Made by a program: the position numbers and the translations under genes | The notes under the pieces: model-generated | Seen by the model: only the letters and a program-made list of their open reading frames with translations | Databases searched by the model: none | What the model was told of the DNA's origin: nothing | Shown: positions 15,357 to 22,905 of the stretch, in pieces | How the letters are laid out: the number at the start of each line of letters is the position of its first letter | Numbering within the stretch: the stretch's first letter is position 1 | Source of the DNA: Oceaniglobus indicus | GTDB taxonomy: Bacteria > Pseudomonadota > Alphaproteobacteria > Rhodobacterales > Rhodobacteraceae | Direction: 5' to 3' | DNA length: 41,736 bases | NCBI RefSeq assembly: GCF_002751875.1 | Contig: NZ_NMZM01000014.1 | Span: 1-41,736, forward strand

Positions 15357-16930
15357 AGCCGGTAATTCTGAACTGCTTCGCTCTGCGCAAACGTCTGCTC
15401 TCGCGGATGACGCTTGGTTTCGCCGCCGGGGCGCTGACCGTCCTAACCTTCCCGCCTTTCTCGATTCTCCTGCTTGCTCCCGTTGCCTATTCTGCGTTGT
15501 TTGTCGGTCTTCGCGACCTCTCCTTCGGGCGTGCCTTTCTCGTCGGCTGGGCGTTTGGTCTCGGCCAGTTCGGTTTCGGGATTTCGTGGATCGCGGAAAG
15601 TTTCTACGTCGAGGCCGAGCGTTTCGGGGCGCTGGCGATCCCGGCCCTCGCGGGATTGTCCGCAGGTCTTGCGATTTTCCCGGCCATTGCCGCCGTGCTC
15701 TTCGTCGAAATCGCGCGGCGCAGAGCCATGGGCAGTCTCCTGGCCTGCCTCCTGTTCGCGACCTCCTGGACCGCGGCCGAGTGGTTGCGCGGTCACGTTC
15801 TGACAGGTTTTCCGTGGAACCTCGCCGGCTACGCTCTTGTTGATTACGCCGCCCTTCGCCAGCACGCCGCCTGGGTGGGAAGTTATGGGCTAAGCTTTCT
15901 CACCGTGTTCGTAGCGGCACTCCCCGGCGCGGCTCTCATGGCGGTCGGGCGACAACGATTGATCATCTCGCTCATGCCGCTGGCCGGCATCGTGACGATG
16001 TGGGCCATCGGCACGCTTCGCCTCCAGTCGGATGCGCCACAGCCACCGGATGTCGACCTGCGCATCGTTCAGGGCAACGTACCCCAAGAGGAGAAATGGG
16101 CGCCCGAGAACCGCGAGGCGACCTTCGCGCGCTATATCGAGCTTTCAACCCAGCCCGGCGATTTCGACGTTCTTCTCTGGCCGGAAACCGCCTTTCCCGG
16201 TTTCCTCGATGAGGATGCCCAGGCGCGATCCCGTATCGCGGCTGCGCTTCCGGACGGCAGCGTGCTGCTCACCGGAGTGCCGGACCGTGTACCGAGTGAG
16301 GATGGCACCCGATATTTCAACACCGTCCAGGCTTTTGACGATAACAGTGAGATCCTGACCGGATACGCGAAACACCATCTCGTGCCCTTTGGCGAATACG
16401 TGCCATTCCGCGGCTGGTTGCCGATCGAGCGGCTGACGGCGGGGCTGGGCGATTTTACGCCCGGACCGGGCCTGCGAACGCTTGCGCTTCCGGGTATGCC
16501 GCTGGTCGCCGTGGCGATCTGCTATGAGATCATCTTCCCAGGCCATGTGGTCGACGACCTGTTCCGGCCTGACTGGATATTCAACGCGACGAACGATGCC
16601 TGGTTCGGCACAAGTATCGGACCCGAGCAGCATCTCGCATCCGCACGTATGCGCGCCGTCGAGGAAGGCCTTCCTGTCATCCGATCCGCCAATACGGGCA
16701 TCTCTGCGGTCATCGACGCGAACGGAGAGATCGTTGCGCGGCTCGATACCGGGGAAAGGGGCATCATCGACGCTGATCTTCCCTCAGCGCAGCCGCCTAC
16801 GCCATATGCGCTTTTTGGGGACTGGATGTTGCTGGCGCTCATCTTGGCTTCGTGGAGCTGGGCTCTGGCGGCCAATGCGACGGCTAACTACCGCCGAATG
16901 AGAAAGACCGTCATGCAAAGATGTGGATAG
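15353..16930 (+). CDS. lnt: Apolipoprotein N-acyltransferase
   Basis: The last step of lipoprotein maturation: it transfers the third acyl chain to the N-terminal cysteine. The 525-residue protein has an N-terminal block of membrane helices and a nitrilase-like periplasmic domain with the E-K-C triad: E278 in LLWPETAF, K340 in GYAKHHLVPFGEY, and C390 in VAICYEIIF. The GTG start overlaps the lspA stop by four bases. Finding lspA and lnt together at the end of a metal operon on a plasmid is unusual. The 3' end overlaps the convergent L,D-transpeptidase gene by 20 bases. Confidence 0.92.
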   Translation: MKPVILNCFALRKRLLSRMTLGFAAGALTVLTFPPFSILLLAPVAYSALFVGLRDLSFGRAFLVGWAFGLGQFGFGISWIAESFYVEAERFGALAIPALAGLSAGLAIFPAIAAVLFVEIARRRAMGSLLACLLFATSWTAAEWLRGHVLTGFPWNLAGYALVDYAALRQHAAWVGSYGLSFLTVFVAALPGAALMAVGRQRLIISLMPLAGIVTMWAIGTLRLQSDAPQPPDVDLRIVQGNVPQEEKWAPENREATFARYIELSTQPGDFDVLLWPETAFPGFLDEDAQARSRIAAALPDGSVLLTGVPDRVPSEDGTRYFNTVQAFDDNSEILTGYAKHHLVPFGEYVPFRGWLPIERLTAGLGDFTPGPGLRTLALPGMPLVAVAICYEIIFPGHVVDDLFRPDWIFNATNDAWFGTSIGPEQHLASARMRAVEEGLPVIRSANTGISAVIDANGEIVARLDTGERGIIDADLPSAQPPTPYALFGDWMLLALILASWSWALAANATANYRRMRKTVMQRCG

Positions 16931-17423
16931 GCGTTCCGTCCTTCACCATTGCATAGATGTCCTCGATCTGCCGATCTGTGACTGCGATGCAGCCAGCTGT
17001 CCAGTCGCGGATGTCCGTCGGGTCGATGCCGGGGCGTGGACCACCATGGATGAAGATGTCGCCGCCGGGGGAAAGGCCCTGCGCTGCGGCAAAGGCGATG
17101 TCGGCCTCATTCGGATAAGAGATGCCAACTGAAAGATGATACGTACTTTCAGGGTTGCGCTTATCGACTATGTAGGTGCCCTCCGGGGTCCGACCGTCTC
17201 CCTCGAATTGCTTGTGACCCTGAGGAGCGAAGCCCAGCCCGATCGGATAGGTTTGCAGCACGCGATCGGATCCGTCGAGAACAAGCAAACGCTGTCCCTT
17301 GTAGAGCCGAAGTCGCGTCACTTCGGGTCCGTCATAGCTGCGGAACTTGCCGGCACAGCCCGACAAAAAGGCCGCTAAGCCACCCAACAGGACGGCGCGG
17401 CGGGGAAATCGGATGGTTTTCAC
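16911..17423 (-). CDS. L,D-transpeptidase (YkuD), predicted lipoprotein
   Basis: A 170-residue periplasmic enzyme that makes 3-3 cross-links in peptidoglycan or attaches proteins to it. A basic N-terminus and hydrophobic stretch end in the lipobox LSGC (C23), so it should be lipid-anchored, a possible client of the LspA and Lnt encoded across the junction. The YkuD domain shows H126 in IHGGPR and the nucleophile C145 in DWTAGCIAVTD. It lies 63 bases downstream of the P-type ATPase gene on the same strand and probably shares its MerR-type promoter. No promoter of its own is obvious. Confidence 0.9.
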   Translation of the reverse strand: MKTIRFPRRAVLLGGLAAFLSGCAGKFRSYDGPEVTRLRLYKGQRLLVLDGSDRVLQTYPIGLGFAPQGHKQFEGDGRTPEGTYIVDKRNPESTYHLSVGISYPNEADIAFAAAQGLSPGGDIFIHGGPRPGIDPTDIRDWTAGCIAVTDRQIEDIYAMVKDGTPIHIFA

Positions 17424-17486
17424 TGCTCGATGCCTCTTTCGTGAGGTCTGATATGGAAATAATGTTACCTTGCAAATGCCGCGTGA

Positions 17487-19841
17487 TCAATGTCCGTGGG
17501 CAAGCGCGGCCTTTGCGATCTGTGGCCCAACCTGCTCGCCACCGGACGGCGGTGCCTTGGCCTCTTGGCTGTTGAGCAGGCGCAGGGCGTTCGCCACCAC
17601 CAGCAATGACACACCCACGTCGGCTGCAATAGCGCCCCACATCGATGCCATTCCGAACGCGGTAGCGACAACGAAAACTCCCTTGGTCGCCAAGGAAATA
17701 CCGATGTTCTGATGGATAATCGACATTGTCCGGCGCGAATGACCGATCAGCCAAGGCACCTTGCCGAGGTCGTCGGTCATAAGGGCAATGTCCGCCGTCT
17801 CGATTGCCGCGTCAGAACCAACCGCACCCATCGCGATGGCATAATGCGCGCGCGCCATTGCGGGTGCATCGTTCACCCCGTCGCCGATCATGGCAACCAT
17901 GTCGTGAGTTTTGACCAGGTCTTCGATGGCTGTCACCTTGTCTTCGGGCAGAAGCTCAGCGCGCACCTCGTCGATACCGACCTCGGCGGCAACGGCGCGC
18001 GCTGTTCGCTCGTTGTCACCGGTCAGCATGACGATGGTCTTCACGCCCTGCGCGTGAAGTTGCGCCACGATGCCCTTGGCATCAGGGCGGATGCGATCGC
18101 GCAGTTCAAGAATGCCCGTCACACCGGATTCATCGCCGACAGCGACAAGGGTGCTGCCGGCGCCTTCGATCCGCTCCCGCAGATCCTTCGGAATGGCGTC
18201 GCCGAAACCCTTCTCCTCGGCAAACCGGTCCGACCCCAGCCAGATCGACCGTCCGTCAGTGCGTCCTTCAAGTCCCCTGCCGGGAATGGTGCGGGTATCC
18301 TCTGCGGCGGACACCTTGACGCCGTCGGCCTCCGCCCGCGCGAGAATGGCACGCGCCAAAGGGTGCGACGAACGTGCCTCCAGTCCTGCGGCGAGGGTCA
18401 TCAGATCTTGCGCTGAAGCCCCGCCCAGCGGGTGCACCGCCGCCACTTCCGGCTGGCCCATGGTGATTGTGCCGGTCTTGTCCATGGCCAGCGCCGTCGT
18501 CCTGCCCGGCGCCTCTACATAGGCACCGCCCTTGATGAGGACGCCCGCCCGCGCCGAAGCGGTGAGCGCTGCGACGATGGAGACAGGGGTCGAGATGACC
18601 AGAGCACATGGGCAAGCGATCACCAGCAGCACGAGGGCATTGTAGAACCAGTAATCCCAGGCTCCGTCGAAGATAAGCGGCGGCAGTAGCGCAATTGCGA
18701 CGGCGAGAGCCATGACGATAGGCGTGTAGATGCGGGCGAACTTTGCCACCCACTGTTCCACGGGCGCGCGGCGGGCATGAGCGTCGCCGACCATGCGGAT
18801 GATCTTGGCCAAGACGGTATCCGAGGCGGCCTTCGTGGCGCGCACCGTTAGTGTACCTTCGCCGTTGATCGTGCCCGCATAGACCTCGTCTCCGGCCTCT
18901 TTGGGTATCAAAGCACTTTCGCCGGTGATCGGCGCCTGGTCGACCGCGCCCGCGCCACCCGTCACCAGGCCGTCGAGCGGGATACGGTCGCCACCGCGTA
19001 CAATAAAGCTTGAGCCTACGGCGACTTGCGCCGCCGGCATGTCGGTCTCGCTTCCGTCATCGCGGATCACGCGCGCGGTGGGTGGCGCAAGATCCAGGAG
19101 CGCCGACACCGCGTTCCGCGCGCGCCCAACGCTCCAGCTTTCGAGAAAGAGGGACAGCGAAAAGAAAAAAGCCACTGTCGCTGCCTCGAAGAATTCACCG
19201 AGCCCGATGGCTCCGGCGACTGCGACAACCATCAGCAGGTTCATGTCGGGCGACAGCCGACGTGCGGACGACCATGCCTTCGGTGCCACAAGCCAAACGC
19301 CGAATAGGATAGCAACTGCAAAAAGCCCTGCCTCGGCCAGCGGCATCGGCGCTTCGCCGTGCCCCGCGAAGAGGCCGAGCGCCCCGCCCATACCTGTCTC
19401 GACGATGTGCCAGAGAAAACCCGCCGCCCAGAAGCCGCCGCTGAGAGCCGTAAACAGCCGCTGTCGTGCAAGATGGGCCGCTTGGTCGACCGACGCGTTC
19501 TCGGCATTCCACGGCTTCGCGGTCATGCCGGTGCTCGCGACAAGTTCCGCAACTTCGTCGTCCGATACACTCTTTGCGCTGTCGAGAATGGTCATCCTCC
19601 CGTTGATCACATCGAACGCGAGATGCTCGGCCCCGCCGATCTGCGGGCCGATTACCTTATTCAAGATCGCGACCTCCTCGGCGCAATCGAGGCCGGACAC
19701 CTGAAAACTGCGCCCGCCGGTTGGGGCGGGCGTCGTCGGTGCGATGTCGCCGCACGTTCCGGCGCTACCACAGCAACTGCCGCCGCTTGCCTGGGCGTCT
19801 TCGGCGTGATCGTGATCGTGGCGGTGGGTGTCGGACGGCAT
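17487..19841 (-). CDS. Zn/Cd/Pb-exporting P1B-type ATPase (ZntA/CadA type)
   Basis: ATP-driven export of soft divalent metals across the inner membrane. The 784-residue protein begins with a His- and Cys-rich tail (HRHDHDHAEDA, GGSCCGSAGTC), then an HMA domain with GLDCAEE. The transport-site CPC is C410-P-C412 in IACPCAL. The phosphorylation site is DKTGT (D454), and SHPLA and MIGDGVNDAPA follow. The last helix has the conserved Asp in ADVGVSLLVVAN, typical of the P1B-2 (Zn/Cd/Pb) class and not of copper pumps. It is driven from the MerR-type site at 19874-19904, and the L,D-transpeptidase lipoprotein gene follows in the same direction. Confidence 0.95.
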   Translation of the reverse strand: MPSDTHRHDHDHAEDAQASGGSCCGSAGTCGDIAPTTPAPTGGRSFQVSGLDCAEEVAILNKVIGPQIGGAEHLAFDVINGRMTILDSAKSVSDDEVAELVASTGMTAKPWNAENASVDQAAHLARQRLFTALSGGFWAAGFLWHIVETGMGGALGLFAGHGEAPMPLAEAGLFAVAILFGVWLVAPKAWSSARRLSPDMNLLMVVAVAGAIGLGEFFEAATVAFFFSLSLFLESWSVGRARNAVSALLDLAPPTARVIRDDGSETDMPAAQVAVGSSFIVRGGDRIPLDGLVTGGAGAVDQAPITGESALIPKEAGDEVYAGTINGEGTLTVRATKAASDTVLAKIIRMVGDAHARRAPVEQWVAKFARIYTPIVMALAVAIALLPPLIFDGAWDYWFYNALVLLVIACPCALVISTPVSIVAALTASARAGVLIKGGAYVEAPGRTTALAMDKTGTITMGQPEVAAVHPLGGASAQDLMTLAAGLEARSSHPLARAILARAEADGVKVSAAEDTRTIPGRGLEGRTDGRSIWLGSDRFAEEKGFGDAIPKDLRERIEGAGSTLVAVGDESGVTGILELRDRIRPDAKGIVAQLHAQGVKTIVMLTGDNERTARAVAAEVGIDEVRAELLPEDKVTAIEDLVKTHDMVAMIGDGVNDAPAMARAHYAIAMGAVGSDAAIETADIALMTDDLGKVPWLIGHSRRTMSIIHQNIGISLATKGVFVVATAFGMASMWGAIAADVGVSLLVVANALRLLNSQEAKAPPSGGEQVGPQIAKAALAHGH

Positions 19842-19873
19842 GAACGGACCTCTGGATTCGGGTGCTTTGTCAT

Positions 19874-19904
19874 GACATAGCCCCTACAGTAGCTAGAGCT
19901 TCAA
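19874..19904 (-). promoter_or_regulatory. MerR-type promoter/operator site 3 (P-type ATPase)
   Basis: On the minus strand: TTGAAG, the dyad CTCTAGCTACTGTAG, four bases, then TATGTC, with 19 bp between the hexamers. The first dyad arm is identical to those at sites 2 and 4. The start codon of the ATPase gene is 33 bases downstream. Control of a Zn/Cd/Pb ATPase by a PbrR/CadR-like MerR protein is the classical arrangement, so this site anchors the reading of the other three. Confidence 0.8.
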
Positions 19905-20023
19905 GAGAAAAGTTCGGTGGTATTTCCGTTTGTTTTCTTGCTAGACGGTCCGACGACAGCCTCAATCACGGCGTTAGGCATAGAAAGCCGATACGAAGAA
20001 AAACAGAAAAGAAAGGAAACTCG

Positions 20024-20308
20024 ATGCAGGTTTTGATGCTGAAGCAAAAAATGATGGTTGCGGTGGCGCTTTTGCTCACGACAGGATGCGCCATCCAGCC
20101 GACAGGGCCGAACGACACGGCAGACCAGACGGGCAACGTTCCCGAAGCCGTGGTTGCGATGGCTGCTCCGGATCAGGATGTTGCAACGGCGCGCCTCATG
20201 CCGGAAGACGGCTGCTATTGGTACGAACACAGCGGGCCGGTCGAAACGACGCTGCTGCCGTTGCGTACGGCGAACGGTAATCCGATCTGCGTGGCACGCG
20301 AAGCTTGA
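20024..20308 (+). CDS. Small predicted lipoprotein of unknown function
   Basis: 94 residues with a signal sequence and lipobox LTTGC (C22), so the mature protein should be lipid-anchored in the envelope. The rest is short and partly disordered (many Thr, Asp, Pro). It has a compact C-terminal part containing CYWYEHSGPVETTLLPLRT and a final NGNPICV, which gives two cysteines that could pair. I do not recognise a family. AAAGGAAA precedes the ATG. It is divergent from the P-type ATPase and convergent with the second L,D-transpeptidase. Lying between two probable MerR-regulated genes it may belong to the same response, but its own promoter shows no such site. Confidence 0.75.
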   Translation: MQVLMLKQKMMVAVALLLTTGCAIQPTGPNDTADQTGNVPEAVVAMAAPDQDVATARLMPEDGCYWYEHSGPVETTLLPLRTANGNPICVAREA

Positions 20309-20356
20309 GGACGCGCCACACGTTGCATCAACGCGCCTCAGACCTACGCACCACAC

Positions 20357-21019
20357 TCAACTTCGCGCGGTGACACTGTCCTCCGCTGAGTACAAATGTG
20401 CCGTCGATTCGATCTCAACGTTGGGATAAAGTTCGTTAATGTGAGCCATGACCATCCGCACGCAACCCGAACTGGCTCGACCGCCGATACTTCGCGGATA
20501 GGGCGTGCCGTGTATTCGAAGATAAGTGTCGCGGTCTCCGACGTACAGATAGATGGCTCGTGATCCCAAAGCGTTTTCGGGGCCGGGTTCCATCCCGTCG
20601 GCCCATCGTGCGTTTTCCGGATCCCGCTCGATCATGTTCTGGGTCGGCGTCCAATGCGGCCACCTCACCTTGCGTTTGATCGTGTAGACCCCGGGCTCAT
20701 ATAGGTTGCCCCGGGCAATGGCCACACCGTAGCGCATTGCGGTCCCGCTCTCCTCGATATGATAGAGATACCGCGCGACTGCATCGACATGGATGTCTCC
20801 TGGCACGAGTCCGGGTTTCGCGACCACGCGCTGGGGCAAAAAGCGCGGGTGTAGGCCCCAAGGGTTTGACGTAGCCGGATCGAATCCGGGCGGCGTGACT
20901 TGCGCGTCCCATTCAGCTTTCTGTGCCTCGGCGGGCCAGGTATCGGCCAACAGGGGGCTGGAAACAGACGCGGAGAATAGCGCCGTTGTTGTTTGAATGA
21001 AGTGTCGTCTTGTCAGCAT
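20357..21019 (-). CDS. L,D-transpeptidase (YkuD), second copy, possible Tat substrate
   Basis: A 220-residue enzyme for 3-3 peptidoglycan cross-links or similar transfer. The N-terminus MLTRRHFIQ followed by a hydrophobic stretch and LLADT looks like a twin-arginine signal. The catalytic box is complete: H170 in RIHGTPYP, SIGGRASSGC186-VRM. It is more canonical than the lipoprotein copy at 16911-17423, and the two are not close relatives. The MerR-type site at 21081-21111 lies 62 bases upstream, so it is probably metal-induced as a single gene. L,D-transpeptidases of E. coli are reported to be inhibited by copper, so extra copies could compensate during metal stress; this is inference. Confidence 0.92.
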   Translation of the reverse strand: MLTRRHFIQTTTALFSASVSSPLLADTWPAEAQKAEWDAQVTPPGFDPATSNPWGLHPRFLPQRVVAKPGLVPGDIHVDAVARYLYHIEESGTAMRYGVAIARGNLYEPGVYTIKRKVRWPHWTPTQNMIERDPENARWADGMEPGPENALGSRAIYLYVGDRDTYLRIHGTPYPRSIGGRASSGCVRMVMAHINELYPNVEIESTAHLYSAEDSVTARS

Positions 21020-21080
21020 GTCTTACCCTTTCGGTTCCCACCAGCAATCTATGGCAAGAACGGTATCTGTTCACTTTGAT

Positions 21081-21111
21081 TAGATAAGACTTCTAGTGGC
21101 TAGAGGTTCAA
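21081..21111 (-). promoter_or_regulatory. MerR-type promoter/operator site 4 (second L,D-transpeptidase)
   Basis: On the minus strand: TTGAAC, the dyad CTCTAGCCACTAGAA, four bases, then TATCTA, again with exactly 19 bp between hexamers. It has the best -10 of the four sites (four of six consensus bases). The only gene it can serve is the second L,D-transpeptidase. On the other side lies a fragment that looks like the beginning of another MerR gene. Confidence 0.78.
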
Positions 21112-21123
21112 GGACATATTTTC

Positions 21124-21318
21124 GTGAACACACACGATCCTTGTGATCCGCAATTTACCATCCGCTACTACGAAAAGATCCGCGCGGCGCCCAGCCTGAC
21201 CCGGCCTGTTCCCGAGTCCACGGTTGCTGCAGAGTCAGATCCTGTCGAAGCTGGCGATGGAGGAGGGCCATATCGCCCGCTTCGCCTGAGCCGCGAACGG
21301 CAGTATGGTGAACTTTGA
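21124..21318 (+). pseudogene. Probable remnant of a MerR-family regulator gene
   Basis: The short frame contains FTIRYYEKIRA, which matches the second helix of MerR-type DNA-binding domains (TIRYYEKIGL). The preceding residues do not form the expected first helix, and everything after residue 20 is unlike any MerR protein. It starts 13 bases from the MerR-type site 4, where a divergent regulator gene would be expected. I read it as a decayed second regulator. The remainder of the frame is not meaningful. Confidence 0.45.
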
Positions 21319-21598
21319 CTTGCACGGTGACGGGGGCAAGCAAAGCAGCAACGACAAACAGGGCCGCGCGGTGTTCAAAATACCGGGCGTCTTGCTCGCC
21401 GCCTTCACCAGTAATCATAGATGGTGAAGGCACAACCGCACGGAAGCGCCGGCCACAGCGACCTTGCGCACTGGCGAGGAGTATCTCCAACTTCGAGCAC
21501 CTTGATTACCAAGGTTCCGGCGGGCTTTGCCTCCTCCTACCGGAACTTTGGCCGACTGGCACGCACCCGTCAGGATACCGAGCGATGACGCTCATCTC
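21319..21598. other. Gene debris, no intact gene supported
   Basis: Short open frames exist on both strands here, including a plus-strand one of 40 codons from 21304 (MVNFDLHGDGGK) and a minus-strand one over 21155-21490, but none has a recognisable domain, a ribosome binding site and a sensible codon pattern together. The stretch probably holds decayed sequence at the right edge of the metal island. It borders the DUF1403 gene of the plasmid backbone. Confidence 0.45.
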
Positions 21599-22696
21599 TT
21601 AGGTCGTGGTGCGCCACATCCGATATCGTCCCTGCCCAGTCACCTCGCGGATCAGGCCTCGCGTTTCCATCCAGGCGAGGTTTCGCTGGACGGCGGCGCG
21701 GCTGGCACCGGTCAGGGTCTCGGCCATTGGGGCGGAGACGACGGGCCATTCGGTCAGCACGGCGCGCAATGCTGGTGGTGTCTTCCCAGAGAGCGGGGCC
21801 ATCATGGTTTCCGCCCGAGCTGACCATGCCTGGATATCGTCGAGGTGTCGCATTGCTGTCAGGCATGCTGTTTCCATTCCCTCGAGCCAACGCTCTAAGC
21901 GCTCAGCCGATGGGCCACTGGCGCGCAGCCCCCCTGCCCCGCGTGTAGCCAGAGGCGCAAAGATGGCCCCCCCATTCGAACTCGGGCCTTCGCTGGCGGC
22001 AATGCGTGCGGCGGTAACCGCCGCTTCCATCCGGTCGCCCTGTTGCCCGAGGCCCGCAAGGCTCCAGAGGTGAAACCCCATGCAGGCGCGTGTGATCGGG
22101 TGCAGGTCGGCGGCTTGCGCCATCAGGTCAAGCCAACCGCCCGCGCGATCCGCAAAGGGCTCGGCTTCATCCGCCATGTTTTCGGGGTCACGGCGATCGA
22201 GGAAAGCGGACAGGTCCACCTCTGGGCCGGGACCGCCTGTCAGACGCCGCACTGCCCATCCGACACGCGCGAGCGCTGCGGTGTCGTCCTGCACACCGGA
22301 CAAGCGCATGGATATCCAGAGCGCCAGCCGATCCGGTCCAATTCGGTCGCCCACAAACCAGCTGAGGTCTGCCGCCTCCATCAGCGCGAGCCTGTGCCGC
22401 CAGCCTTCCGGGCCACGGTGCAGCCGATCGTCTAGCGCGCCGGTCCGGCCAGCCACACGGGCGAGATGGGCGGCATTGCCCGCCTCTGCCTTCCGCCAAT
22501 CGTCGAGGACTGCGGTTTCACGCAGATCTACCCTCGGTCCGGGCGGAAGATAATCCGGCTCCACTTCCATCGGACCGGGCAGGAACCACAGGTCGTCCTC
22601 AGACGTCTCTTCAAGCCCCTCCGAATCCACTAGAGGATCGTCAAAACTATCATACTGCGCAGATACTTGAGGCTTCATATGAGCAAAATACGGCAC
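21599..22696 (-). CDS. DUF1403 family protein
   Basis: A 365-residue soluble protein of the DUF1403 family, which is found almost only in Alphaproteobacteria and very often on their plasmids. The acidic N-terminus is followed by long helical segments (DWRKAEAGNAAHLARVAG; ALMEAADLSWFVGDRIGPD). The C-terminus contains what looks like a winged-helix segment (TLTGASRAAVQRNLAWMETRGLIREVTGQGRYR), so it may bind DNA. The function of the family is not known. It is transcribed away from the serine recombinase and repABC. An alternative start is the Met seven codons in (MKPQVSAQ). Confidence 0.85.
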   Translation of the reverse strand: MPYFAHMKPQVSAQYDSFDDPLVDSEGLEETSEDDLWFLPGPMEVEPDYLPPGPRVDLRETAVLDDWRKAEAGNAAHLARVAGRTGALDDRLHRGPEGWRHRLALMEAADLSWFVGDRIGPDRLALWISMRLSGVQDDTAALARVGWAVRRLTGGPGPEVDLSAFLDRRDPENMADEAEPFADRAGGWLDLMAQAADLHPITRACMGFHLWSLAGLGQQGDRMEAAVTAARIAASEGPSSNGGAIFAPLATRGAGGLRASGPSAERLERWLEGMETACLTAMRHLDDIQAWSARAETMMAPLSGKTPPALRAVLTEWPVVSAPMAETLTGASRAAVQRNLAWMETRGLIREVTGQGRYRMWRTTT

Positions 22697-22856
22697 TTTT
22701 GCATTTTACCCAAGTGTTTTGTCAGGGTGCGCCCACACACCTTATATAGCACGCGCGCGCGGTGGTCTGCGAGATCTCTCTGATCACGCTCAGCGTATGG
22801 AAACCAAGGGATTTTTGATGAGCAGCATCACAGAGAGCGCCCTTGCATCTGTTTAC

Positions 22857-22868
22857 AAACGGTCGTTT
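22857..22868. repeat. Dyad in a possible res site of the serine recombinase
   Basis: AAACG and CGTTT form a perfect inverted repeat around GT, 37 bases before the start of the recombinase gene. Related AAACGG motifs recur at about 22889-22894. Resolvase-type recombinases usually act at paired dyads just upstream of their own gene, so the 22845-22905 stretch is the obvious candidate res region. Only one good dyad is clear. Confidence 0.45.
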
Positions 22869-22905
22869 AGTAACGGTATATGAAATTGCAAACGGCCCCG
22901 TTTTC

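Noticed and set aside
21155-21490. 111-codon minus-strand frame with a hydrophobic stretch
   Set aside because: No ribosome binding site, no family resemblance, and it overlaps the MerR remnant; treated as debris.
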